Assembly (NCBI GenBank): GCA_964371655.1
Contig: CAYJOD010000073.1
Coordinates: 1-32,956 of the forward strand
Length of the DNA: 32,956 nucleotides
Origin: CAZGSN01 sp964371655
Lineage (GTDB): Bacteria; Desulfobacterota; Binatia; HRBIN30
Direction of reading: 5' to 3'
In this document: in pieces, positions 15,898 to 23,982 of the stretch
Position numbering within the stretch: position 1 is the first letter of the stretch
How the letters are laid out: each line of letters begins with the position of its first letter
Program-made: the position numbers and the translations under genes
The notes under the pieces: generated by a model
Database searches by the model: none
What the model saw: only the letters and a program-made list of their open reading frames with translations
Told to the model about the DNA's origin: nothing

Positions 15898-16497
15898 ATG
15901 AGCCGCGTCACCGAAACTCGAATTCGCCGGATCTTCGCCGACAGTATCAGCGTCAAGCGCCAGTTTCTGCGCGACAACCTCGATGCGCTCGCCGCCGTGA
16001 TCGCTGCCCTCGCCGGAGCCTTCCGTGCAGGCAATAAGCTGTTGCTTTTCGGCAACGGCGGCAGTGCCGCCGACGCGCAACACATCGCCGCCGAGTTCGT
16101 CAACCGCTTCAAGATGGAACGACGCCCGCTACCCGCGCTCGCGCTGACCACGGACAGCTCGGCCCTGACCAGTATCGCCAACGACTATCACTACGATCAG
16201 GTGTTCTCGAAGCAGGTCGAAGCGCTGGCCAACAAGGGAGATGTTGCGATCGCCATCTCGACCAGCGGCAACGCGCGCAACGTGCTGCGCGCCGTCAGCG
16301 CGTGTCGCCGGCGTGGTGTGATCGTGGTCGCGCTTACCGGCGGCAGCGGCGGCAAACTGGTGGCGCACGCGGATCACGTATTGTGTGCAGGCGCATCGAC
16401 GCAGACGGCGAGGATCCAGGAAACCCATATCCTCGCGGGCCACGTGATCTGCGAGCTCGTCGACGAGGCGCTGTTTGGAGCTCCGCCGTCGCTATGA
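15898..16497 (+). CDS. gmhA: Sedoheptulose-7-phosphate isomerase (phosphoheptose isomerase)
   Basis: Converts sedoheptulose 7-phosphate to D-glycero-D-manno-heptose 7-phosphate, the first step of ADP-heptose synthesis for lipopolysaccharide core, implying a Gram-negative envelope. 199 residues, normal length. SIS-fold motifs: LLFGNGGSAADAQHIAAEFVNRF (H61, E65 as metal/catalytic residues), TTDSSALTSIANDY and AISTSGNARNVL. Toward the C-terminus are Q174 and H182 in IQETHILAGH. I chose ATG 15898 because upstream in-frame sequence runs through repeats. No ribosome site is clear; a palindrome lies just upstream. Its stop overlaps the next gene's ATG (ATGA). Confidence 0.93.
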   Translation: MSRVTETRIRRIFADSISVKRQFLRDNLDALAAVIAALAGAFRAGNKLLLFGNGGSAADAQHIAAEFVNRFKMERRPLPALALTTDSSALTSIANDYHYDQVFSKQVEALANKGDVAIAISTSGNARNVLRAVSACRRRGVIVVALTGGSGGKLVAHADHVLCAGASTQTARIQETHILAGHVICELVDEALFGAPPSL

Positions 16498-17453
16498 AGA
16501 AGACTTCGAAGACCAAGAGCATCGACCTATCGAAGGTGCACACCTACCCGCTGCGCACCCGACGCAGCGTGGTTGCCAAGAACCTTCTCGCCAAGCCACC
16601 GCGACCGGGCATGAGCGTCGCTGCGTTCCTGCGTAATCTGCCCGAGATACTTGTCGCTCGCGACTTCCGCAGGGCGGCCCAGGAGATCGCCCGCCGTCAT
16701 CGCGCCGGGAAGCGGATCGTTCTCGGCATGGGCGCACACCCGATCAAGGTCGGCCTCAGTCCGCTCATCATCGACCTCATGCGTCGCGGGATTCTCAGCG
16801 GCGTGGCGATGAACGGTGCTTCGATCATCCACGACTTCGAGATCGCCTTTCAAGGTGAGACGTCGGAAGACGTCGCCGCGAATCTAGCGGATGGTAGCTT
16901 TGGCATGGCCGAGGAGACCGGCCGCTTCCTCAACGGCGCCATTGGCAAAGCTCGAGCCGGTGAGGGGCTAGGCGCAGCGGTCGGGCGTGCCATTCAGGAT
17001 GCGCGTCTGCCCAACCGTAAGCTCAGCATCTTGGCGAACGGCGTGCAGCTCGGTGTGCCGGTGACGGTGCACGTCGCCATCGGTACCGACATCATCCACA
17101 TGCACCCTTCGGCGGACGGCGCGGCGATCGGTGCCAGCAGCCTCCAGGATTTTCGCCTTCTCTCCGGTCTTGTATGCGGCCTCGACGGCGGCGTGTTCAT
17201 CAATCTAGGCTCCGCCGTGCTCATTCCGGAAGTGTTCGTGAAGGCTCTCAACCTCGCCCGTAACGTCGGCAATCACGTCGGCGACCTGATCACCATCGAC
17301 ATGGATTTCATCCGCCAGTACCGGCCGCAAATGAACGTCGTCCAGCGGCCGACGGCGGACGGCGGCAAGGGGTACCAGTTCACCGGTCATCACGAGATCA
17401 TGTTCCCGTTGCTGTGCGCGGCGGTGCTGGAATCGATGCGTCACCGCGCCTGA
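16494..17453 (+). CDS. Uncharacterised conserved protein coupled to gmhA, possibly deoxyhypusine-synthase-like
   Basis: 319 residues starting at ATG 16494, overlapping the gmhA stop. Soluble, no signal peptide. It has alternating strand/helix segments: KRIVLGMGAHPIKVGLSPLI, GVAMNGASIIHDFEIAF, GVPVTVHVAIGTDIIHMHPSADG, LDGGVFINLGSAVLIPEVFVKALNLARN. Gly-rich loops and the GASIIHD-E motif resemble the NAD-binding deoxyhypusine synthase fold, but no catalytic Lys region typical of true DHS was recognised and bacteria lack eIF5A. Tight coupling suggests a role in heptose or sugar-phosphate metabolism. The existence of the gene is certain; the function is not. Confidence 0.85.
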   Translation: MKKTSKTKSIDLSKVHTYPLRTRRSVVAKNLLAKPPRPGMSVAAFLRNLPEILVARDFRRAAQEIARRHRAGKRIVLGMGAHPIKVGLSPLIIDLMRRGILSGVAMNGASIIHDFEIAFQGETSEDVAANLADGSFGMAEETGRFLNGAIGKARAGEGLGAAVGRAIQDARLPNRKLSILANGVQLGVPVTVHVAIGTDIIHMHPSADGAAIGASSLQDFRLLSGLVCGLDGGVFINLGSAVLIPEVFVKALNLARNVGNHVGDLITIDMDFIRQYRPQMNVVQRPTADGGKGYQFTGHHEIMFPLLCAAVLESMRHRA

Positions 17454-17579
17454 CAGCGGGCCGCCAACCATAAACCCATGCCGATCCGTCAGGGTCCGCG
17501 TCTCGCCCCTGCTTAGGTCGTGGGCGTAGACGTGACCGATGGGAACGACTATCGGCCACAATACGTCGTACGACGGGCC
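17454..17579 (-). pseudogene. Possible beta-propeller gene remnant between convergent genes
   Basis: Read on the minus strand this short gap encodes SYDVLWPIVVPIGHVY followed by AHDLSRGETRTLTD, which looks like one blade of a TolB/PD40 beta-propeller (HDL-x-x-GETRxLTD is typical). It has no start or ribosome site and runs on into the antisense of the upstream gene. It lies directly behind another propeller-type gene, so it may be a relic of a duplicated or fused copy. Confidence 0.3.
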
Positions 17580-19571
17580 TCAGCCACCGACGCGTGTCGT
17601 CGCCGCTGCAACCCGGGGCGCTTCGTAGATGAAGGCTACCAGGTCGGCTGCGGTCAGACTGCCATCCATGTTACCGTCGGCGCGGTGGCAAGCGCCTGAA
17701 TCCACCGTCGCAAAGATTGCTGCCGTTCGTTGCGCCTCGTCGCCGTCTTCGACGATCTGCGCACACGCCTCCAGGCGCACGTCCTGCGTCATCTCCCCGC
17801 CGCCTTCATCGAACGAGGCCACACGTATCACCTTGGTGCCGACATCCTCGGCCACAGGCGCCCACACAAACGTGGCGGTACCGTTGCGGTTGTCGTCGAA
17901 GTCCGCTCGTAGCGGAATATCGGTACCGCCCACTTCCTGCGCGAAGAACACAACCGGGTCGCCATCGGCGTCGGTTCCCCACACGTCGAAAGTAATTTGT
18001 TGTCCGATACGGGCACGTGCGAATCTTGGTGTCAGCAGTGTCGGCCCGAGATTTCCTGGACGCTTGAGCACCGCACGCACACGGCGGAAAGTGAAGCCGT
18101 CGATTTCCTGCTTCTGCGGACCGTCGAGCTGGCACGTCCCACCGGAGCCGATTTTGAAGTTGAACGCTATGGCGCGCGCACCGCTTCCGACTTTCGGCTC
18201 GTAAACCGAGCACCCGCCGGCGAAGCGGCCGATTCCTCCCGTGGTTTCTGTCACCTGGGTGAATTCGCCGTCGGCTCGATTGAGAACGAATAGCTCCATG
18301 TTGTGGTCGCTGTTGCCGACACGGGCATCGAGATCGGCCTGCGTCGAGATCACCATGAGGTTTCCGTCGTCGACCACCACCGAATCGAAGCTCGTATACT
18401 CGGTGATGCCGCCGACGGCCGCCGTCAGCTCACCGCTCTGCAGATCAAGCAACGCCGGGTAATCAACGATCGGAGTCGAACCGAAGCGTGTGAGGGTGAA
18501 CCCATACCAGCGGCCGTCGCTGCTAATTGATGGCAAATCGGTCGAGTCGTTCGGTGAGATCGTCGTGACGTGGCGCAGCTGATTGGTTGAATACTGGTAG
18601 GCAAAGAAGTGGCATCCGAGTGGTTCGTCGGGAACCAAGCCCAATCCAGCGCTACTCACAAAGACCACGGTCTCTCCGTCGCCGCTGATCACAGGCATTG
18701 TACCAACCAAATAGCGCGGGCAGCGAACGTTCTGATCCACCGCTCGGGGGTGATTGGTCAACTGCCGGATCTCGCCGGCGGCGTCGTCATAGACGTAGAA
18801 TTGCAAAGTGTTGCTTTCCGGTTCTACCGCATACACCGCAATGCGCTGTCCGACCCTATCGACCCCAAAAAACGCTGAAATGTTGAGAGGTACCCTCTTG
18901 AGCTCCATCGTATCGAGCGACAGGATGCGAAGGATCCACGGGTTGGAGCCCGCGAAGACAAGCCTGCGGCCATCGGCCGACAGGCGGAAACCATCGGTAT
19001 TCGCAAGCGGGATCATGAATTTCCGTAACGTGTTCGACATCGAGTCCAGCAGCCATATCTCACCAAAGGGATCGCCGCCCATGGCCGTCAGCGTCCCACT
19101 TCCATCCATTGTCAGACCACCCCGTAACTGCTGACGAAGGTTACCGGCCTCCAGGGGGACGAGGGCGTACTTTGGAGCGGAGAGCGAAAACCACTCTTGG
19201 TCCTCGCTCTGCTCACCTATTGCGTTCCCCGCTTGAAGTCGGAGCGTGTATTTGGCTCCGGCGAGGAAGCCATCGGCTGACAGAGTCGCCACCACACCGG
19301 ACACCTCGCCGCTACCTTGAGCAACAACCAACTGACTTGCCGACTCATCCTCGGCGACCAGCCGCCACTCGGTGACTCCGCTGTCCACACCCGCAACGCG
19401 CACCGCCACGGCAACGTCAACTCCTGCGCGCACCTTGAAGGGTGCCACCGGCCGGATGATCTCGACGATCGGCGCGGCAGCCGAACACAGGTCCGGCGCC
19501 CAGGTGGTGGTCGATACACAGCCGAACCAACCCACGGTGGTAATTAGGGCTTGCGCCCACCTTCCCTGCAT
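17580..19571 (-). CDS. Exported beta-propeller protein with Ig-like and dockerin-like ends
   Basis: 663 residues. The N-terminus has a hydrophobic export segment (ALITTVGWFGCVS; C18 could be a weak lipobox). A fibronectin/Ig-like domain lies at about 33-130. A TolB/PD40-like beta-propeller follows at about 140-500, with repeats such as DGFRLSADGRRLVFAGSN, MPVISGDGETVVFVSS and LPSISSDGRWYGFTL. A cadherin/Put-Ig-like domain spans about 527-605 (TDADGDPVVFF, ATFVWAPVAEDVG). The end carries a single dockerin-like calcium loop, ADGNMDGSLTAADLVAFIYEA. Probably a surface or periplasmic binding protein; the ligand is unknown. It starts 9 bases after the small secreted gene, forming an operon. Confidence 0.85.
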   Translation of the reverse strand: MQGRWAQALITTVGWFGCVSTTTWAPDLCSAAAPIVEIIRPVAPFKVRAGVDVAVAVRVAGVDSGVTEWRLVAEDESASQLVVAQGSGEVSGVVATLSADGFLAGAKYTLRLQAGNAIGEQSEDQEWFSLSAPKYALVPLEAGNLRQQLRGGLTMDGSGTLTAMGGDPFGEIWLLDSMSNTLRKFMIPLANTDGFRLSADGRRLVFAGSNPWILRILSLDTMELKRVPLNISAFFGVDRVGQRIAVYAVEPESNTLQFYVYDDAAGEIRQLTNHPRAVDQNVRCPRYLVGTMPVISGDGETVVFVSSAGLGLVPDEPLGCHFFAYQYSTNQLRHVTTISPNDSTDLPSISSDGRWYGFTLTRFGSTPIVDYPALLDLQSGELTAAVGGITEYTSFDSVVVDDGNLMVISTQADLDARVGNSDHNMELFVLNRADGEFTQVTETTGGIGRFAGGCSVYEPKVGSGARAIAFNFKIGSGGTCQLDGPQKQEIDGFTFRRVRAVLKRPGNLGPTLLTPRFARARIGQQITFDVWGTDADGDPVVFFAQEVGGTDIPLRADFDDNRNGTATFVWAPVAEDVGTKVIRVASFDEGGGEMTQDVRLEACAQIVEDGDEAQRTAAIFATVDSGACHRADGNMDGSLTAADLVAFIYEAPRVAAATTRVGG

Positions 19572-19580
19572 GGTCGGACC

Positions 19581-20000
19581 CTACTGGCCGGAATCCACAC
19601 GCTCCCGCGGCTTGCGCTCTTTCACCGTACCAAACCACACCCCATGATCGTTCAACGAGGGGCACTCCCATTCTCCATCGATCTTGTCGTCGGAGAGCTT
19701 GGCGGCGAAGGATGCGTCCCGTCCCTTCTCCCTGCTCGTGCCGACGACGATCTTGCTGGCGTCGATGGTTCCAGAAACGTCCATGCGAGACAGAACGTTC
19801 GAGCCTGTCAGCTCAAGCGTGCCACGCACAACTTCACCCGATCGGGTAAAGTCGGCCTTCCACGTACCGCCGATCAATTCGCTCGACAGGCTGTGCCATT
19901 CACCCTCTCCCGCAAGCTCTTGCTCTTGGCCAACGCCCGCTCCGGGAATGAGCGCTACGAGCATTACAACTATCTTCAGGATTCGCTTCGCTTGTGCCAT
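19581..20000 (-). CDS. Small secreted protein of unknown function
   Basis: 139 residues with a clear Sec signal peptide (KRILKIVVMLVALIPGAGVGQ, cleavage near residue 24). The mature part is predicted mostly beta: WHSLSSELIGGTWKADF, VVRGTLELTG, SRMDVSGTIDASKIVVGT, KIDGEWECPS. The pattern of repeated G-T-W/G-E-W strands suggests a small beta-barrel or sandwich. No family recognised. The ribosome site AAGGAGGTGAAC sits right before ATG 20000 and is close to a perfect anti-16S match, suggesting strong expression. It is followed by the beta-propeller gene in the same operon. Confidence 0.8.
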   Translation of the reverse strand: MAQAKRILKIVVMLVALIPGAGVGQEQELAGEGEWHSLSSELIGGTWKADFTRSGEVVRGTLELTGSNVLSRMDVSGTIDASKIVVGTSREKGRDASFAAKLSDDKIDGEWECPSLNDHGVWFGTVKERKPRERVDSGQ

Positions 20001-20037
20001 CGTTCACCTCCTTAAGGCCAGTGGCTACTTCATGCCG

Positions 20038-20605
20038 TCAAAACAGGTCCTTCTGTGCGGCGTTGGTGCACCAAGCCCTGCCATCATCGCGGAGTTCTCC
20101 GGCTGCAGTATCCCATTTGCTTACATGGACCTCCTCGCCCATTCCGCCCATGCACGGAATTCCACCACCGTTGCCCACCGGAACCCCCACAACAATCGCT
20201 GTGGGCGTTACCGAGCTCACCAGCGCTGCCGAACGCCAGGCGTTCTGACCGTCCTTGAACTCGACGCATTGGCTCCCATCATGAAACGGACTGTGGGTGC
20301 CCGAGTCACATACATTCGTGGCGGTCGGCAGCGTGTTGCAGCACGGGACGTTACTTCCGCTGTACGGTGGGTTGGGGTTTCCGATCACGCATCCCGAGGC
20401 TGCCGGATTCGCATTCACAGCATTGAATCCGCCGCCGCGTACGCGAACCGTCTGCTCTCTCAGGAAGAGATTGCTCGGGATCGTCGGGTTGGTTGTGTCG
20501 AGCGCGATCGGCACACTCGCGTGTGCCTGGGTCTCAGGGGCAGAGGGGACCCACGCGCGATTGTTGCCCTTGCGATAGGTTCTTTGCGGCTGACTGCGGC
20601 TAACG
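20038..20605 (-). pseudogene. N-terminally truncated gene for a Cys-rich extracellular protein
   Basis: An open minus-strand frame encodes coding-like sequence: LFLREQTVRVRGGGFNAVN, PNPPYSGSNVPCCNTLPTA, CVEFKDGQNAWRSAAL and ending in AWCTNAAQKDLF. Several Cys and TIG/IPT-like strands suggest an extracellular domain. No ATG lies at the expected start; the only candidate is GTG 20514 without a ribosome site, and no signal peptide is present. The 5' end stops at the esterase 3' end (stop at 20606), so the first part seems lost by deletion or rearrangement. A short GTG-initiated protein of 158 residues remains possible. Confidence 0.5.
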
Positions 20606-21892
20606 TCAGGCGCTTTGCGCCAATACGTGCTCGTCGGCACTGCCGGCGCGGCGCTCGCGCAAGTAGTGACTGTACACGTACGCCAGAAAGCGCTCGACGC
20701 CGTGGATCGCAAAGGTCGTACGCAGCGACGGAAAGATCTCGAAGGCGTGCTGAGCCCCGGGGATTTCGGCGTAGACGACGGGGTTGCGCGAATGCGTGCG
20801 TAGCGCGGCAGCAAAGTTGCGAGCGTCTTGCACCGGTACCAAGGTGTCGAGGTCGCCGTGGATGATGAAGAACGGCGGCGCCTCGGCGTGGACGCAGCTC
20901 AGCGGTGAGGCCTTGTGCCACGCGTCCGGGTCTTCCGTGAACGAGGCTTTCAAAACGCGCTGCTCCAGGAGCTCCGCCAGGCCTCGATTCGGGTAGACGT
21001 TGTGGCGGTCGGTAAAGTCGTAGACGCCGTAGAAGGCGACGCAGCCTTGCAGCGACGTGTCAACGTTTTCGAAACCGGGCTGGTACTCGGGGGCATTACC
21101 GGTGAGCGCCATCAGCGCCGACAGATGTCCGCCGGCGGAGCCGCCGGTGACGACGACGAAATTCGGATCGACACCGTACTCCGGGCCTTTCTCGCGTACC
21201 CATTGCAGCGCGCGCTTGCAGTCGATGAGATGATCCGGAAAGGTTGCGTGCGGGCTGAGGCGATAGTCCGCGCTGACGCACACCCAGCCGTGCGCGGCCA
21301 TCTGCAGCATCAGCGGAATCCCTTGTTCGTTCTTGCTGCCGATCACCCAGCCGCCACCGTGGATCTGCAGCAGCGTCGGACAATTTCGCGGCGCCGAGCG
21401 GTGGCGGTAGACATCGAGCTTGAGATTCAGACCGGCGACGCGGCTGTAGACAATATCGCGGATGCGCTCGACCTCCGGGTGGCGCATCGGAAACGGCAGC
21501 GCCAGCTGGCTCCAGTCGACCGTTGGCGAGAACTGCTCGCCGATGTGCGGCAGGATGTCGTCGCGATAGTTGCCGCTCAGACCATTGCGCAAGGCGCTCT
21601 CGACCACGGCTTCGGTCTCATGGGCGCGCCAGTAACAACGGTAGAGCCCGATCCAAGAAACAAGCGTGATCAGCAAACCCAGCTTGCCTGGCCACGCGTG
21701 GAGCGCCCCTCCCCAGGTGAAGAGCAGTGTCATCACGGCTTGCCAGGCGATGTGGTGCAGAGCGAGCTCGGTCGTCAGCCAGCCGGCGAAAAAGCTGATC
21801 ACGGCACGCTTGTCGCCGCGAAAGCGCGGCCGGTACGCGTTGTAGGTGAACCAAGCACCAATCATGCTCGCGAGGAGAAATAGCCACGACAT
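20606..21892 (-). CDS. Membrane-anchored HSL-type carboxylesterase
   Basis: 428 residues. Three hydrophobic helices (about 2-18, 30-62, 70-87) anchor an alpha/beta-hydrolase domain. The oxyanion motif is HGGGW (178-182), the nucleophile is S252 in GGSAGG, the acid is D349 in HGDLDTLVPV and the base is H382 in AQHAFE, so the catalytic machinery is complete. This is the hormone-sensitive-lipase/BD-FAE-like group acting on short-chain esters; the substrate is unknown. ATG 21892 follows GGAGGCGCTC and is preferred over the upstream in-frame start at 21991. Divergent from the next hydrolase gene, with a large hairpin element between them. Confidence 0.93.
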   Translation of the reverse strand: MSWLFLLASMIGAWFTYNAYRPRFRGDKRAVISFFAGWLTTELALHHIAWQAVMTLLFTWGGALHAWPGKLGLLITLVSWIGLYRCYWRAHETEAVVESALRNGLSGNYRDDILPHIGEQFSPTVDWSQLALPFPMRHPEVERIRDIVYSRVAGLNLKLDVYRHRSAPRNCPTLLQIHGGGWVIGSKNEQGIPLMLQMAAHGWVCVSADYRLSPHATFPDHLIDCKRALQWVREKGPEYGVDPNFVVVTGGSAGGHLSALMALTGNAPEYQPGFENVDTSLQGCVAFYGVYDFTDRHNVYPNRGLAELLEQRVLKASFTEDPDAWHKASPLSCVHAEAPPFFIIHGDLDTLVPVQDARNFAAALRTHSRNPVVYAEIPGAQHAFEIFPSLRTTFAIHGVERFLAYVYSHYLRERRAGSADEHVLAQSA

Positions 21893-22223
21893 GAGCGCCT
21901 CCGATGTTGCGGCGGTTGTAGCCCGGAGCCGGTGTCTGGCGCCAGGGGCGAACCGGCGCGTCGCTATCCCGACTGCAGCGACCGTGGCCACTACCTCAGG
22001 CGGGTGTAGCGCGCTTGCCGGAGGTCGTCTCGCAACTCTTCCTGGGGCTCGTGACTAGGGGCTGGGGGCTTGGGAAGAGCGTGAAAGACCCAAGCACCGA
22101 GCCTCAAGCCACCAGCCCCAGACAAGGTTTGAGACAACCTCGCCGGAGAGTGGCGTCAGACCTTCGTCATTCCTTCACGGAATCGGTACGCACCCGAATC
22201 GATGGTTGCTCGTGCATTGGCCG
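21893..22223. other. Divergent intergenic region with large hairpin
   Basis: 331 bases between the esterase (minus) and the beta-lactamase-fold hydrolase (plus). No gene is supported. The dominant feature is a hairpin element at 22018-22145. Promoters for both genes should lie here; none was clear. Confidence 0.6.
22018..22145. repeat. 57-nt-arm fold-back element (MITE-like)
   Basis: The left arm 22018-22074 and right arm 22089-22145 are imperfect reverse complements along the whole length (for example GGTCGTCTC with GAGACAACC, CTGGGGCT with AGCCCCAG, GCTTGGG with CCCAAGC), around a 14-base loop. Both arms contain internal phrases such as GACTAGGGGCTGGGGGCT. It carries no open frame and no flanking duplication was recognised. 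Confidence 0.75.
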
Positions 22224-23576
22224 ATGATCTACAACAGCTGCATGTGGATTCCCTTTCAAACTACGGCGCCGGTGCCGGCTGAGCTTGGTCCTGTAACTTC
22301 GATCGACAGCGACGCGGAGGTCGAACCGCGCGCGCTCGGCGTCGACGCGCATGATCTCGATTCGATCTGGGAGGCCGTCCTGCAGTGGTATCGCAGCGGC
22401 ATCCATCCGGCGATTCAGATCTGCGTGCGCCGCAATGGCGAGATCCTTATGAATCGCTCGATCGGGTACGCTTCGGGCAACGGGCCAAGCGACCCTCTCG
22501 ATGCTGCCAAGGTTCCGTGCACGACGCAGACGCCTTTCAATGTCTTCTCCGCCTCGAAGGCGGTGACGGCGATGGTCATCCACCTGCTCGACCAGCAACG
22601 CGTCCTGCACCTGGATGATCACGTTTGCGATTACATCCCGGAGTTCGCCACTCACAATAAACAGTGGATCACGATTCGACACTTGCTGACGCATCGCGCT
22701 GGCATTCCCAACGTGCCGCCGGAGGCGATGCGGCTCGAGCAACTCCAAGACCTGCCCGGGATCGTACGCATCATGTGCGAGGCCAAGCCCATCGCGCATC
22801 CGGGTCGACAGGTGATGTACCACGCCCTCACCGGCGGCTTCGTCCTGGCCGAAGTGGTACGCCGGGCGACGGGAAAGGCGATTGGCGAGATCTTGCGCGC
22901 CGAGCTCAAGACGCCCTTGCAGATGCGCTGGTTCAGCTACGGTGTCCCACGCGACTGCGTCGACCAGGTGGCGGTGAACTACTTCACCGGTCTGCCGGCG
23001 GTGTTCCCGGTTTCCGCCATGCTCGAGCGCGCTTTGGGCGTGGATTTCGAAAACGGTGTGACCATGACCAACGACCCCCGTTTTCTGCTTTCCGAGATTC
23101 CCTCGGGCAATCTAGTATCCACGGCGGAAGAAATGTCGCGCTTCTACCAGATGCTGCTCAACGGCGGTGAGCTCAATGGCGTAGGGATTTTCGAACCGCG
23201 GACCGTCCGTCGTGCAACGGCGGAACAATCGTACTTCGAGCTCGATTCGGTGTTGGTTCTGCCGTTCCGCTACAGCATGGGCTTCATGCTTGGCGCCAGA
23301 TGGTTCAGCATGTACGGCCCCGATACGGAACGTGCGTACGGTCACCTCGGCTTTACCAACATCATCTCGTGGGCCGATCCGGAACGTCAGGTCGCCGGCG
23401 CCATCATGACCAGCGGCAAACCGGTCGTGTACCCGGCGCTCTATTATGCTTGGGACATCCTACGGCAAATCGGCGTTGCCTGCTCGCGCGACACGGCACG
23501 ACAGCCGCAAGCACGCTCGCCACGGGGGGTGAGGGTGCAGAGGCTCAGGTCGGTGCGGGCGCGAGCCGTCAAATAA
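22224..23576 (+). CDS. Serine hydrolase of the class C beta-lactamase / EstB fold
   Basis: 450 residues from ATG 22224; ATG 22242 and a TTG at 22206 are alternatives, none with a clear ribosome site. The SxxK motif is SASK (S109, K112) and the second motif is Y199 in MYHALTGG. The third is HLGFTN-type (GHLGFTN near the C-terminus) in place of KTG. These features match beta-lactamase-related esterases/peptidases rather than true antibiotic beta-lactamases. No signal peptide is evident. The last about 35 residues are Arg-rich and unlike the family, running over sequence that looks like a minus-strand gene fragment, so the original stop may have been lost. Confidence 0.9.
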   Translation: MIYNSCMWIPFQTTAPVPAELGPVTSIDSDAEVEPRALGVDAHDLDSIWEAVLQWYRSGIHPAIQICVRRNGEILMNRSIGYASGNGPSDPLDAAKVPCTTQTPFNVFSASKAVTAMVIHLLDQQRVLHLDDHVCDYIPEFATHNKQWITIRHLLTHRAGIPNVPPEAMRLEQLQDLPGIVRIMCEAKPIAHPGRQVMYHALTGGFVLAEVVRRATGKAIGEILRAELKTPLQMRWFSYGVPRDCVDQVAVNYFTGLPAVFPVSAMLERALGVDFENGVTMTNDPRFLLSEIPSGNLVSTAEEMSRFYQMLLNGGELNGVGIFEPRTVRRATAEQSYFELDSVLVLPFRYSMGFMLGARWFSMYGPDTERAYGHLGFTNIISWADPERQVAGAIMTSGKPVVYPALYYAWDILRQIGVACSRDTARQPQARSPRGVRVQRLRSVRARAVK

Positions 23577-23674
23577 TCGAGCCAGGCGCGCGCGGCCGAC
23601 GTCGTTCGCTCTTCCGGCGTGCCCTTGAAGTGCTTTGCAACTTCTGCAGCAAGATCTCGCTTGGGTAACCGCAT
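23560..23674 (-). pseudogene. Possible N-terminal gene fragment
   Basis: Minus-strand frame from ATG 23674 begins MRLPKRDLAAEVAKHF followed by KGTPEERTTSAARAWLDY. The opening resembles the N-terminus of a small conserved protein I cannot name. It loses coding character after about 38 residues, where it becomes antisense to the hydrolase tail. Best read as a relic, not a working gene. Confidence 0.3.
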
Positions 23675-23982
23675 GACCGATGTGTACCCGACCCGGAGGG
23701 CGAAGACAAAGGTTCAAAGGATCATCGGTTGCTAGATCGTTCGTGAGTTCCCTCCGTATCTTCCCGCGGCTGTCGGCTCGTGCTACCCGACTCCGTCTTT
23801 TCTCAGCCCAAACACACGCGGCGGTGATGATGTGGCATGGGTGATCTGTTCTCTTCTCTGAATCCAATGCAGCAACGGGCGGTGTTTCGCGGATGCGGAT
23901 GCCGCCGAGAGTGTGTCAGGGGCGTGCAGAGTCCGACAAGGCGTTCTCTGCGTCTTGGCGTCTCTGCGGTGAGAAATCCAGG
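23577..23982. other. Intergenic region between convergent genes
   Basis: 406 bases with no intact gene. It includes the fragment at 23560-23674 and, at 23944-23979, a TCTCTGCGTC/TCTCTGCGG phrase repeat next to the LLM gene end. The phrase is the reverse-complement style of the element near 11491, here as a single copy without a matching arm. Confidence 0.5.
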
